From Enterococcus sp. 9E7_DIV0242 (GTDB taxonomy: Bacteria > Bacillota > Bacilli > Lactobacillales > Enterococcaceae): DNA of 64,000 bases. The first letter of the stretch is position 1, and every line of letters begins with the position of its first letter. The position numbers and the translations under genes are program-made. The notes below the pieces were generated by a model. That model saw nothing but the letters and a program-made list of their open reading frames with translations, did not search any database and was not told the DNA's origin. Location: assembly GCF_002140975.2 (NCBI RefSeq), contig NZ_CP147247.1, forward strand, positions 3,473,001 through 3,537,000, given 5' to 3'. Shown here one piece after another: positions 25,922 to 37,485 of the stretch.

Positions 25922-26680
25922 ATGGATAAATTATTAACTGGAAAAGGAATCGTCAAAACCTTTGGCGAAGCAGAAGAAAAAGTGACCGTATTGAATGGGG
26001 TCGACATAGCTATCTATAAAGGTGAATTTGTTTCGATCATGGGCGCGTCGGGTTCAGGAAAGTCTACGTTGATGTACGCCTTGAGTGGTATGGATACAAT
26101 TGACGCTGGTGCTGTTGATTTTAAAGGGCAGCAGTTGAATGAAAAGCAAGAAGAAGAACTGGCACAGTTGCGTAGAACTCAGATGGGTTTTATCTTTCAA
26201 CAGCCGACCTTATTGAAGAACCTTTCGATTTTGGATAATATCGTGTTACCGTTGATGAAGGACAAGCATGGGAAGTCCAATGAAGGAATGGAAAAGGCAC
26301 AACGCCTGATGGAAAAAGTCGGAATCGAAGACTTGGCAGATCGGCGCATCACACAGGTATCCGGCGGACAGCTGCAAAGAGCTGGAATTTGTCGAGCGTT
26401 GATTGGTCAACCGGATATTTTATTCGGTGATGAGCCGACAGGTGCATTGAATTCAAAGGCTGCTCAAGAGATCATGAATATTTTGATTCGGATCAATCAT
26501 GAGGGAACAACGGTGCTGTTAGTTACACATGATGTGAAAGTAGCGGCTCAAAGTGAACGTGTGCTCTTCATGGAAGATGGTTCCATTACAGCCGAGCTTT
26601 TTTTAGGAAAATATGGGGAGCGAAATCTGGAAGATCGGATGGAGCAGGTCAACGCGAAAATGCTGGAGACTGAGGTATAG
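25922..26680 (+). CDS. ABC transporter ATP-binding protein (LolD/MacB type)
   Basis: A 252-residue ATPase. Walker A is GASGSGKST, the Q-loop lies in GFIFQQPTLL, the signature is VSGGQLQRAG, Walker B is ILFGDEPTGAL, and the switch histidine is in LLVTHDVKVA. The sequence type (GDEPTGALN) is that of the LolD/MacB branch paired with FtsX permeases. It has a C-terminal extension of about 20 residues. It energises the permease encoded directly upstream. Regulation by the response regulator at 26877 is likely. Confidence 0.9.
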   Translation: MDKLLTGKGIVKTFGEAEEKVTVLNGVDIAIYKGEFVSIMGASGSGKSTLMYALSGMDTIDAGAVDFKGQQLNEKQEEELAQLRRTQMGFIFQQPTLLKNLSILDNIVLPLMKDKHGKSNEGMEKAQRLMEKVGIEDLADRRITQVSGGQLQRAGICRALIGQPDILFGDEPTGALNSKAAQEIMNILIRINHEGTTVLLVTHDVKVAAQSERVLFMEDGSITAELFLGKYGERNLEDRMEQVNAKMLETEV

Positions 26681-26758
26681 AACGCTTTGGAAAGCCAAAA
26701 AATGATAGGCGTCAAAGTGAAAGAACAAGCAAGTAAAAATAAAGAATAGACAGAGTAT

Positions 26759-26795
26759 AGGATAGACGAAAGAAAGTATATCCTGTGCTTTTTCT
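26759..26795 (+). terminator. Weak terminator candidate after the ABC genes
   Basis: AGGATA (26759-26764) pairs with TATCCT (26779-26784), followed ten bases later by T-rich sequence. The stem is short, so read-through into the two-component genes is likely. Confidence 0.35.
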
Positions 26796-26876
26796 ATTTT
26801 TTAAACAACAGGCTTTGTTTTCATGTAAAATAGGAATGATAAGAAATATAGTCGAAAAAGAACAGGAGAGTATCCT

Positions 26877-27560
26877 ATGAGCTATCATATACTAGCTGTA
26901 GATGATGAAAAGGAAATCATCAAGCTGTTGAAATTATATTTGGAACGAGACGAATTAACACTCCATGAAGCATACAACGGAAAAGAAGCCTTGGTTGTTC
27001 TCAAAGAAAGACAGATCGACCTATTGATTGTGGATATCATGATGCCGGAGATCAATGGGTTTGAGTTGATCAAACAAGTAAGAAAAGACAGCAATATACC
27101 GATCATGGTCATCTCTGCTTGCATAGAGTCTTCGGATCGTATTTTCGGACTTGAGCTGGGAGCCGATGATTATATCGTTAAACCATTTGACCCACTTGAG
27201 GTTGTGGCGCGTGTGAAGGCCTTACTTCGGCGTTTTAATACATTAGGCTCAAATCAGGAGGCGGTCACTTCTTTGCTCTCTGTTGGTGAGGTGACGCTGG
27301 ATCTTCATTCTTGCAGTGTGAGAAATGGAGCCGGGAAAATAGTTGAGCTATCGGCTGTAGAATTTCGAGTATTGAAGCTGTTGATGGAAAATCCCGGCAG
27401 AGTTTTCACACGTGAACAGATTTACGAGCATGGGTGGAAGGAAGAAATCGTCAGTGATAATAGCATTCGAGTGATGATGAGCAAGCTTCGGGAGAAAATT
27501 GGTCAGGATAAAATCAAGACGATTCGAGGCTTAGGCTATCGATTGGAGAAAGAGGCATGA
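26877..27560 (+). CDS. OmpR-family response regulator
   Basis: A 227-residue response regulator: an N-terminal receiver with the acidic pair at D9/D10, phospho-acceptor D53 (LLIVDIMMPE) and the conserved lysine in YIVKPFDP, and a C-terminal winged helix (residues 130-227) with the SAVEFRVLKLLMENPGRVFTR block. AGGAGAG precedes the ATG. Its stop overlaps the start of the kinase gene by four bases, so they form one unit. It probably controls the adjacent FtsX-type transporter. Confidence 0.92.
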   Translation: MSYHILAVDDEKEIIKLLKLYLERDELTLHEAYNGKEALVVLKERQIDLLIVDIMMPEINGFELIKQVRKDSNIPIMVISACIESSDRIFGLELGADDYIVKPFDPLEVVARVKALLRRFNTLGSNQEAVTSLLSVGEVTLDLHSCSVRNGAGKIVELSAVEFRVLKLLMENPGRVFTREQIYEHGWKEEIVSDNSIRVMMSKLREKIGQDKIKTIRGLGYRLEKEA

Positions 27561-28471
27561 AGGAGCTTAGGAATGCCATATTAAAACGATTTGTACTTTT
27601 CTTTCTGTTACTATCAGTCATCGTTTCCTTACTGGACAGCTTTGCTTTTGAATATGGACAGTATTTTCTAGCTGGAGAACATAGAATATATGCTGTGGTT
27701 ATTGGAGCAATTTCTCAGATAGTGGCAGTTGCGCTCTTTTCTTATTTATTTTACCGCTCGATCGATAAGAAAATCACGGAAAAAAGCCAGCAAATTGCCA
27801 AAGAGCAGAATGTTTTGTTTGCAAATATCGCACACGATTTAAAGACACCTTTGACCAGTATTAACGGCTTTTCAAAGGCGCTTTATGAAAATGTAGCGAC
27901 TACCTCTGAGGAAAAAGAGGAGCTGGCGCTGATCATCCATCAAAAATCACAGGCAGCCAATGAATTGTTGGATTTAATGTTTCAGTATACCAAGCTGCAT
28001 TCAGAGGATTTTAAGCTGAAGCAGGAATCACTTGATCTTAACTATTTGTTGAAGGAGACTGTTGCGGAGATATATGACACGATCGAGGACTATTCTATCG
28101 AGCTAGAGCTTCAGATTCCAGAAGATACAGTCATTCGTTTGATTGATAAAACAGAGATGAAACGCGTATTTATCAATTTGATTGTCAATGCATGCCGCCA
28201 CAATCCTGCTGGGACGACCTTGATGATCGCAGTGAAAGAGCATGAGGGACAAATGCTGATTATCTTTGCGGACAATGGTACACCGATTCCAGAGGTTCAA
28301 CAAGAGCAGCTGTTCAAGCCATTTGTCAGTGAGAATCAAACAGAACGGAATTTTCATGGCAGCGGACTGGGACTGGCGATTTCCAAATCAATTGTTGAGA
28401 AGCATGGCTTTAGCATTGGGGTAAAGCATGAAATCGTTGGGTATACCAAGGAGTTTGTCATTACAGTATAA
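27557..28471 (+). CDS. Sensor histidine kinase
   Basis: A 304-residue kinase with two membrane segments (residues 12-30 and 45-66) and almost no extracellular domain. The H-box contains H93 (IAHDLKTPLTS), the N-box is LIVNACRHNP, and the G-boxes are FADNGTP and GSGLGLAI. Intramembrane kinases of this kind usually sense through a partner transporter, here plausibly the FtsX permease at 23598. It starts inside the response regulator's stop (ATGA). Confidence 0.9.
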   Translation: MKELRNAILKRFVLFFLLLSVIVSLLDSFAFEYGQYFLAGEHRIYAVVIGAISQIVAVALFSYLFYRSIDKKITEKSQQIAKEQNVLFANIAHDLKTPLTSINGFSKALYENVATTSEEKEELALIIHQKSQAANELLDLMFQYTKLHSEDFKLKQESLDLNYLLKETVAEIYDTIEDYSIELELQIPEDTVIRLIDKTEMKRVFINLIVNACRHNPAGTTLMIAVKEHEGQMLIIFADNGTPIPEVQQEQLFKPFVSENQTERNFHGSGLGLAISKSIVEKHGFSIGVKHEIVGYTKEFVITV

Positions 28472-28534
28472 GTGATCTTTGGATGATAATGATGTGGAAT
28501 GTTCCGTACTATGACGAAAAAGGAGGGGAAATAA

Positions 28535-29110
28535 ATGGAACGTCCAAAAATTAGTAAAAATTTAGATGAGCAGGTGTTTCGAAGCTTTTATTATTTGAAG
28601 GAAGAGTTGGTTGCTTTTTGCCGCCAAGAAGGAATACAAACCACTGGTAGCAAGGAAGAAGTGACGAATAGAGTCGCTCATTATTTAAAGACGGGCGAGA
28701 AGCTTCGAACACAAGCAAAGCCACGAGCTTCAAATAAGGCAGAACGAAGCATAACGCCTGAGAGCACCATTGAAAGTGATTTTATTTGTTCTGAGAGTCA
28801 TAGAGCCTTCTATAAAGAACAGGTAGGTGAACGCTTCACGTTCAAGGTTGCTTTTCAAAAATGGCTCAAAGAAAATGCAGGTAAAACCTATCAGGAATCC
28901 ATTGAAGTATATGAGCAATTGGTAAATGAGGCTAAGACCCGGACTACAACCATAGATAGACAATTCGAATACAATACCTATATTCGTGCTTTTTTTGCCG
29001 ATAACGCAGGTAAAACGTTACGTGAAGCGATTCTATGTTGGAAACACAAAAAGGCATTGCCGGGGCATAACAAGTATGAAAAAGAAGATTTAGCTGCTTT
29101 GAGTAAGTAA
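28535..29110 (+). CDS. SAP-domain / DUF6434-like protein
   Basis: A 191-residue basic soluble protein. Residues 1-60 resemble a SAP helix-turn-helix (LKEELVAFCRQEGIQTTGSKEEVTNRVAHYLKTG), a putative nucleic-acid binding module. The C-terminal part (TFKVAFQKWLKENAGKTYQESIEVYEQL; YIRAFFADNAGKTLREAILCWKHKK) contains two related NAGKT repeats, as in DUF6434. AGGAGGGG precedes the ATG. The function is unknown. A terminator follows at 29140. Confidence 0.75.
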   Translation: MERPKISKNLDEQVFRSFYYLKEELVAFCRQEGIQTTGSKEEVTNRVAHYLKTGEKLRTQAKPRASNKAERSITPESTIESDFICSESHRAFYKEQVGERFTFKVAFQKWLKENAGKTYQESIEVYEQLVNEAKTRTTTIDRQFEYNTYIRAFFADNAGKTLREAILCWKHKKALPGHNKYEKEDLAALSK

Positions 29111-29139
29111 AAAGGATAGAATAATGGAATCACTAACGG

Positions 29140-29169
29140 AAGGTCGAGCCTATTGGTCGGCCTTTTTAT
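29140..29169 (+). terminator. Terminator after the SAP-domain gene
   Basis: AAGGTCGA (29140-29147) pairs with TCGGCCTT (29157-29164) with a wobble pair, followed by TTTTTA. Confidence 0.7.
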
Positions 29170-29190
29170 ATACTAAATCTGTATTTGTGA

Positions 29191-30828
<1,638 letters not shown>

Positions 30829-30837
30829 TAATTAGAG

Positions 30838-30881
30838 AACCTCCCGTTTGAAATAAGAACTTTCTCACGGAGAGGTTTTTC
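30838..30881 (+). terminator. Terminator after GH1 gene 1
   Basis: AACCTC and CGT (30838-30847) pair with ACG and GAGGTT (30867-30877), followed by T residues. Confidence 0.7.
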
Positions 30882-30989
30882 CCTATGCCATGTGCTATGA
30901 TTCCAGATAGTATATAGGAGTATGTGGGTGTGTTTCTTGGAAGCCATAGGTCGTTGCTGTTATTGTAGCTTTTTTTGAGGGGGATAGTC

Positions 30990-32741
30990 ATGGAACTTAG
31001 TAGAAGGCAATTACAGATATTGGTCTTTCTGACGAATGAGCGCGGTTGGCTGACCAGTGAGAAAATCGCCGATCATTTGGGCACGAATAAGAAAACGATT
31101 CAGGGAGAAATCAAAAATATCATTGATGGATTTGACGGAAAAATCTTGTTGCAGAGAAACAAACGCAATGGGTATTTTTTAGAGTACATCGTACCGGAGC
31201 TGCAGCAGCAAATTGCAGATGAAGTATCCAGACATAAAATTTATTCCAGTATGAATTTCCGGGCGTCTGCAATTGTTACATTTTTAACGTTTCAAGATAC
31301 ATATATCAGTATGCAGAAGCTAGCGGATATTTTCTTCCTATCAAAAACAGCTGTGTCGATAGAAATCAAAACGATTCAACGGTGGACGGAACGCAACCCG
31401 AGTGTAGAGTTGGAAGTATCTGCAAATAAGGGACTGAAAATTCATGCGACAGAGAATATGCGTCGGATATTTATTTCGTTGATCGGTACAGAAGCGGTGA
31501 TCGATCAGGCCAATCTGGCAGTTGAAGAAACGGAACGTTTTCATTTTCTGCTGCCGATTATTCAGCAAGTGCTGGGGGATATATTGATCGAATATGATTA
31601 CATTATCTCAGGAGAAGACTATCTTCGTTATGCGCGTTTTATCACTCTGACGATCATTCGTGAGGAATCAGATCACCATTTGGAAAAAATCGAGCAGCAG
31701 GTGACGATCGTCCCTATTGTCGATCGACTTCTGGAACAGCTGTTAGTCCAAACGGGGCATATGTTTTCGATGAGTGAAAAAAATGCATTAGCGAATCGAT
31801 TGTTGGAATTGAATTACCTTTATGTTGAAACCTCGGATAATTTGGAAATCGAAAAGAAATTACGAGCATTTGAAGAGCAGTTGCTGAATTTTCTGGATAT
31901 TTCAACAAGTCACTTATTTACCAAATCAGAATTTTTAATTACCCATATCAAGCAAATGACCATGAGAATTGCTGCCGGGCATAATGTGATGAATCATTTC
32001 GCACAGAAGACATTGAAAAAATATCCTTTGGAGACCTATCTTGTTCGTCGTTTCTTTCCGCGGTATTTCAATTTGCGTCCGAACTTGGCCGAACTGTCTT
32101 ACTTGGTTCTTTATGTTGCAGAAGCTTTAGAACCTTATCGAAGACAGGAGAAGCTGCTTCTGATAAGTAATCAACCGTTCAGTATGCTGAATGCGTTAAA
32201 GCGAAATCTTGAAAATGTTTTAGGCAATCGTATTACAACCATTCAAATCGAGCCAACGTATCTTTTTGAGCGTAGGACAGATCAGGTAGAGGAGTACGCT
32301 GTTTTACTTTCTACAGAACAGGAAATCTTATTTAAGGATTCTCGATTTTCTTATGTACCGAATCTACTTGATGATACTGAAGTAAAGGAAATCGGTATGA
32401 GTGTGATGAAAATGCTGGATTTGTTGGAAGAACAACGAAAGCAGCAGATTTTAGAAGAATGCTTTCCCACTGAAAATCGAATCAATGTCGAAAAAAACTT
32501 GGCTGAGGTGCAGACCTTACTTCCTGTCAGTCCGGAGCTAGTCATGTATCCGATCAGCTCGGAGACACTGTTCGCTTGTATGATTCGAGAGGATGCACAA
32601 ACCAAGATTTTGGAGTATAGCTTGAAAGAGCCGATCACTTATCAGCAAAGAAAGATCAAACAAGTCATCTATGTTGAATATGATCAAATGAGAAAAGATA
32701 TCCTGCCATTCTTCCATGCTGTTTCAGAGTTATTAGTATAA
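30990..32741 (+). CDS. PRD-domain transcriptional activator of the beta-glucoside PTS
   Basis: A 583-residue multidomain regulator. An N-terminal HTH (residues 1-60, LTSEKIADHLGTNKKTIQGEIKNI), a second Mga-like HTH (ISMQKLADIFFLSKTAVSIEIK), a long central part with two PRD-like domains, an EIIB-like domain after about residue 390 (LLLISNQPFSMLNALKRNL) whose usual phospho-cysteine is not evident, and a C-terminal EIIA-like region. ATG 30990 follows GAGGGGG. It probably activates the GH1 gene before it and the PTS operon after it in response to PTS phosphorylation. DNA binding, not antitermination, fits its domains. Confidence 0.82.
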   Translation: MELSRRQLQILVFLTNERGWLTSEKIADHLGTNKKTIQGEIKNIIDGFDGKILLQRNKRNGYFLEYIVPELQQQIADEVSRHKIYSSMNFRASAIVTFLTFQDTYISMQKLADIFFLSKTAVSIEIKTIQRWTERNPSVELEVSANKGLKIHATENMRRIFISLIGTEAVIDQANLAVEETERFHFLLPIIQQVLGDILIEYDYIISGEDYLRYARFITLTIIREESDHHLEKIEQQVTIVPIVDRLLEQLLVQTGHMFSMSEKNALANRLLELNYLYVETSDNLEIEKKLRAFEEQLLNFLDISTSHLFTKSEFLITHIKQMTMRIAAGHNVMNHFAQKTLKKYPLETYLVRRFFPRYFNLRPNLAELSYLVLYVAEALEPYRRQEKLLLISNQPFSMLNALKRNLENVLGNRITTIQIEPTYLFERRTDQVEEYAVLLSTEQEILFKDSRFSYVPNLLDDTEVKEIGMSVMKMLDLLEEQRKQQILEECFPTENRINVEKNLAEVQTLLPVSPELVMYPISSETLFACMIREDAQTKILEYSLKEPITYQQRKIKQVIYVEYDQMRKDILPFFHAVSELLV

Positions 32742-32750
32742 GAAAAAGAG

Positions 32751-32812
32751 AGAAAACAGAGTCAAAAAACGATGCCAGCAATAGCTGAGAATCGTTTTTG
32801 ATTCTGTTTTCT
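32751..32812 (+). terminator. Strong terminator after the PRD regulator
   Basis: A long stem of about 22 bp (32752-32773 with 32791-32812), with one mismatch and one bulged A, separates the regulator from the PTS operon. Confidence 0.8.
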
Positions 32813-32908
32813 GCTTTTTGAACAGTTTCTCAGTACAAATAAATTCCTTAGTAGTGGGCAAATTCATTGAATAGCGAACACTGATTTTTCCACTTATACT
32901 AATAATGA

Positions 32909-32922
32909 AGAAAACGGATTCA
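32909..32922 (+). promoter_or_regulatory. CcpA (cre-like) site before the first beta-glucoside PTS
   Basis: AGAAAACGGATTCA fits 12 of 14 cre positions and differs at one base from the site at 29305-29318. TATACT at 32895-32900 may be the -10 box. Confidence 0.5.
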
Positions 32923-32971
32923 TGAGAATGGACTGCAGCTGTTCAAAATGAACCAGATGGAGGAAAACAAT

Positions 32972-34780
32972 ATGGATTACAATGAATTAGCAAAAGCGGT
33001 CATTGCCGGTGTTGGCGGCGAGCAGAATGTGGATAATGTCTACCATTGTGCGACTCGTTTACGCTTTACTCTTAAAGACAATGCGTTGGCGGATAAAGCA
33101 AAAGTGGAAGCGTTGGACGGTGTCATTACGGTTGTCGAAGCGGGTGGGATGTTTCAAGTAGTTATTGGAAATACTGTCAATGAAGTTTATGAAGCACTTG
33201 TGAATCAGACCAATCTTGGTGTGGTTTCTGAAGTTTCCGAGTCAAAAGAAAAGCAAGGCATACTTAATGCGTTTATTGATATGATTGCCGGTGTATTTGC
33301 ACCGACATTGGGCGTTTTAGCTGGAAGTGGATTGATCAAAGGTGTTTTGGCTCTATTCAGCAGCATTGGTGTTTTACCAGCTGATTCAGGCACCTATATC
33401 ATCTTAAATGCAGCGGCAGATGCGTTCTTCTACTTTATGCCGATCTTTTTAGCGTATACGGCTGCGAAGAAATTCAAGACAGATGTATTTATTGCTATGG
33501 TATTGGGTGCTGCACTAATTTATCCAACAATCGTTTCTGCGTATACAGACGGTACAGCCCTTGATTTTCTTGGCTTACCGGTCGTTTTAGCTAAATACAC
33601 TAGTACAGTGATTCCCGCAATTTTAGCTGTTTGGGTGTTGTCTCATATCGAACGATTTGTACGCAAACGTCTACATGAAAGTGTGCGTAATCTTCTAACA
33701 CCATTCATTTGTCTGATTGTGATGGTTCCATTGACATTGCTAGTCGTAGGACCGATTGCTGATTTTGCCAGTCAGATGATCGCAAATGGTTACTTAGCTG
33801 TTTATAACTTCAGTCCAATTATTTCCGGAGCTGTGATTGGTGGCTTCTGGCAAGTTTTGGTTATGTTCGGTCTGCATTGGGGACTTGTGCCAGTTATGAC
33901 GAACAATTTGAGTTTTTATGGACGTGATACATTGGGTCCAGCGTGTATGATGGCAGTATCGGCGCAAGCAGGAGCAGTTCTGGGTGTATTTTTGAAAACG
34001 AAAAATCAAAAAATCAAAAGCCTGTCTCTTTCAGCATTTATCAGTGCATTATTTGGAATTACTGAACCTGCAGTATACGGAATCACGTTGAAATATAAAA
34101 AGCCATTTTATATCGCTTGTGCCTGTGGAGCTGTATTTGGCGGTGTAGCCGGAGCAGCAGGATCAGCTGCATTAGCAGTAGCAACACGTAGCATATTGTC
34201 TTTCCCGATTTATATCGGTGAAGGGTTTGTCTGGGTCGTTGCAGGCTACTTCTTGTCTATGATCAGTGCGTGTATTTTGACCTTCTTGTTCGGCTATAAA
34301 GATGAAGCTGAGGTACTTGAAGCTCCTACAGAACGAACAACCTTGACGCTTGAAAAACCAGTTGTCGGTCAAACAATCGATCTCTCTGCAGTCAATGATG
34401 CAACCTTTTCTAGTGGTGCTTTGGGCGATGGCTTTGCAGTCATCCCGTCAGAAGGTAAGGTGTATAGTCCGGTCAATGGTCGAATAAGTTCGGTCTTTCC
34501 AACGAAGCATGCAATTGGAGTGATCAGTGATAATGGAGCAGAAATCTTGATTCACATCGGGATTGATACAGTCAATTTAAATGGGCAATACTTTGATATT
34601 CTGATACAAGATGGTGCAGTTGTTCGAGCAGGTGAACAGCTAGCTTCCTTTGATCTTGAAAAAATCAAAGAGAGTGGGTATGATCCAACCACTATGGTGA
34701 TCATCACCAACAGCAGTCGTTTTAGTAATATTAGTCTCGACGAAGAAGATTATACGATGCAGGCACAGCCGATTGGTTAG
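32972..34780 (+). CDS. Beta-glucoside PTS transporter EIIBCA (module 1)
   Basis: A 602-residue fused PTS permease. The EIIB domain has phospho-cysteine C26 in YHCATRLRF; EIIC has about ten membrane segments from residue 100 to 440 with the GITEPAVYGI motif; EIIA (last 150 residues) has the phospho-histidine in LIHIGIDTVNLNG. It imports and phosphorylates aryl-beta-glucosides such as salicin or arbutin, or cellobiose. ATG 32972 follows ATGGAGG; an ATG at 32948 lacks a site. A GH1 gene follows 12 bp after its stop, forming one operon. Confidence 0.93.
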   Translation: MDYNELAKAVIAGVGGEQNVDNVYHCATRLRFTLKDNALADKAKVEALDGVITVVEAGGMFQVVIGNTVNEVYEALVNQTNLGVVSEVSESKEKQGILNAFIDMIAGVFAPTLGVLAGSGLIKGVLALFSSIGVLPADSGTYIILNAAADAFFYFMPIFLAYTAAKKFKTDVFIAMVLGAALIYPTIVSAYTDGTALDFLGLPVVLAKYTSTVIPAILAVWVLSHIERFVRKRLHESVRNLLTPFICLIVMVPLTLLVVGPIADFASQMIANGYLAVYNFSPIISGAVIGGFWQVLVMFGLHWGLVPVMTNNLSFYGRDTLGPACMMAVSAQAGAVLGVFLKTKNQKIKSLSLSAFISALFGITEPAVYGITLKYKKPFYIACACGAVFGGVAGAAGSAALAVATRSILSFPIYIGEGFVWVVAGYFLSMISACILTFLFGYKDEAEVLEAPTERTTLTLEKPVVGQTIDLSAVNDATFSSGALGDGFAVIPSEGKVYSPVNGRISSVFPTKHAIGVISDNGAEILIHIGIDTVNLNGQYFDILIQDGAVVRAGEQLASFDLEKIKESGYDPTTMVIITNSSRFSNISLDEEDYTMQAQPIG

Positions 34781-36250
<1,470 letters not shown>

Positions 36251-36266
36251 TTCGTTTTCAAAATAG

Positions 36267-36311
36267 ACGTACATCTTAGCTGATTTATTCAGTTAAAGAT
36301 GTACGTTTTTA
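36267..36311 (+). terminator. Terminator of beta-glucoside operon 1
   Basis: ACGTACATCTT (36267-36277) pairs with AAGATGTACGT (36296-36306), followed by a T run. Confidence 0.9.
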
Positions 36312-36421
36312 TGATTTTATCCTTTTTAATGGATTCGATTTATAAGCGTTTTATTGGCTTATCCGCTTCCTTCGGGCGTACACTGTATGTTACAGATGTG
36401 TAAAGGAAAGGAAGGATTTTT

Positions 36422-37042
36422 ATGACAAGCTTTGAACCAAGAAACAGCGCAGAAGATGAATTGTTGTCTCCTGAGAACAGTGTATTGGTCGTAATCGATT
36501 ATCAACCAACACAAATCAATTCCATCAATTCCATGGATCGTCATGAGTTGATCACCAATATCACTTCCGTTGTAAAGCTGGCGAAGGGATTCAAGGTGCC
36601 GATCATTCTTTCAACAGTTAATGTAGCAACAGGAAAAAATAAGGATACGATTCCCCAAATAAAAGAGTTGCTTGCTGATCAAGTGAGCTATGACCGAACC
36701 TCTATCAATGCATGGGAAGACAAGGAATTTAACGAAGCGGTCAAAGCGATCGGCAGAAAGAATATTCTAATCACTGCGCTGTGGACAGAAGCTTGCCTGA
36801 CTTTTCCGACATTGGATGCATTGAAGGAAGGCTATCAGGTATATCCGGTGGTGGATGCAGTCGGCGGAACCAGTAAAATTGCTCATGAAACAGCACTGAG
36901 ACGTGTCGAACAAGCGGGGGCCAGACTGACTAGCTTTGCTCAGGTCGCTTGTGAATTTCAACGAGATTGGAATCGGACAGAGACCGTTCCTCAGTTTGTT
37001 CAAGGAATGGTTGAACGTGGCGTTTTTCTAAAGCTTGAATAA
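36422..37042 (+). CDS. Isochorismatase-family cysteine hydrolase (YcaC-like)
   Basis: A 206-residue cytosolic hydrolase. Asp26 (VLVVIDYQP), the central lysine region and nucleophile Cys125 (ALWTEACLTF) form the family triad. The segment VDAVGGTSKIAHETALRRVEQAGA and the C-terminal ERGVFLKLE extension resemble the YcaC subgroup rather than true isochorismatases. The substrate is unknown. AAGGAAGGA precedes the ATG. It is monocistronic, with terminators upstream and downstream. Confidence 0.85.
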   Translation: MTSFEPRNSAEDELLSPENSVLVVIDYQPTQINSINSMDRHELITNITSVVKLAKGFKVPIILSTVNVATGKNKDTIPQIKELLADQVSYDRTSINAWEDKEFNEAVKAIGRKNILITALWTEACLTFPTLDALKEGYQVYPVVDAVGGTSKIAHETALRRVEQAGARLTSFAQVACEFQRDWNRTETVPQFVQGMVERGVFLKLE

Positions 37043-37099
37043 GAGATGTTAAATAAGAGAACACCTTTGGAACACTCGAAGGTGTTGCAAACTGAAAAG

Positions 37100-37136
37100 C
37101 AGAGCGTTCGATCTCAGTGGTTGAACCTCTGTTTTT
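37100..37136 (+). terminator. Terminator after the isochorismatase-like gene
   Basis: CAGAG and GTTC (37100-37109) pair with GAAC and CTCTG (37123-37131) across a bulge, followed by TTTTTA. Confidence 0.65.
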
Positions 37137-37158
37137 ATATATGTTGATGTTCTTCTAG

Positions 37159-37187
37159 TTGCACAGGTGTTACACTTGTGTTAATAT
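37159..37187 (+). promoter_or_regulatory. Promoter of the ribbon-helix-helix gene with operator
   Basis: TTGCAC (37159-37164), 17 bp, TAATAT (37182-37187). The spacer holds CACAGGTG-TTA-CACTTGTG (37162-37180), a 19-bp inverted repeat matching the site at 37452-37470, so the encoded regulator probably represses itself. Confidence 0.75.
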
Positions 37188-37222
37188 GTGTGTAATGAAA
37201 AGAATACTGGGAGAGATCAAGT

Positions 37223-37405
37223 ATGGCAACGGATAAGAATCGAGTAATGATCAGTTTAGATGATAAAAACTTGGAAAAGCTGGAGCATTTAGTCGAAGAT
37301 GCCCGTGATCGCCGAGGGCTGCGCCTAACGAAATCACAGGTGATCGAGCTGCTACTAAATACAGTGGAAACATTTGACGATGTGATGGGAAATATCAAGA
37401 ACTGA
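37223..37405 (+). CDS. Ribbon-helix-helix (CopG/Arc-type) regulator
   Basis: A 60-residue protein: a short N-terminal strand (NRVMISLDDKNLEKLEHLV), a first helix, and a second helix after LRLTKSQVIELLLNTVE, the CopG/MetJ-Arc layout. Such dimers bind inverted repeats through the strand. A matching 19-bp inverted repeat lies in its own promoter and another just before the ATP-grasp gene at 37486. GGGAGA precedes the ATG. It is not obviously an antitoxin: the neighbour is a 254-residue ATP-grasp enzyme, not a RelE- or HicA-sized toxin. Confidence 0.75.
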   Translation: MATDKNRVMISLDDKNLEKLEHLVEDARDRRGLRLTKSQVIELLLNTVETFDDVMGNIKN

Positions 37406-37413
37406 GAGAAAGC

Positions 37414-37436
37414 AGGAGAGGAATCTCCTTTTCTTT
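37414..37436 (+). terminator. Short terminator after the ribbon-helix-helix gene
   Basis: AGGAGA (37414-37419) and TCTCCT (37424-37429) enclose a GGAA loop, followed by TTTCTTT. Confidence 0.65.
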
Positions 37437-37451
37437 ATCGATTGGGTGTTG

Positions 37452-37470
37452 CACTTGTGAATCACTAGTG
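37452..37470 (+). promoter_or_regulatory. Second copy of the ribbon-helix-helix operator
   Basis: CACTTGTG-AAT-CACTAGTG repeats the architecture of 37162-37180, including the preceding GTTGCAC word. It lies directly before the ribosome binding site AAAGGAG of the ATP-grasp gene. Confidence 0.7.
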
Positions 37471-37485
37471 AAAGGAGTGAGTAGG

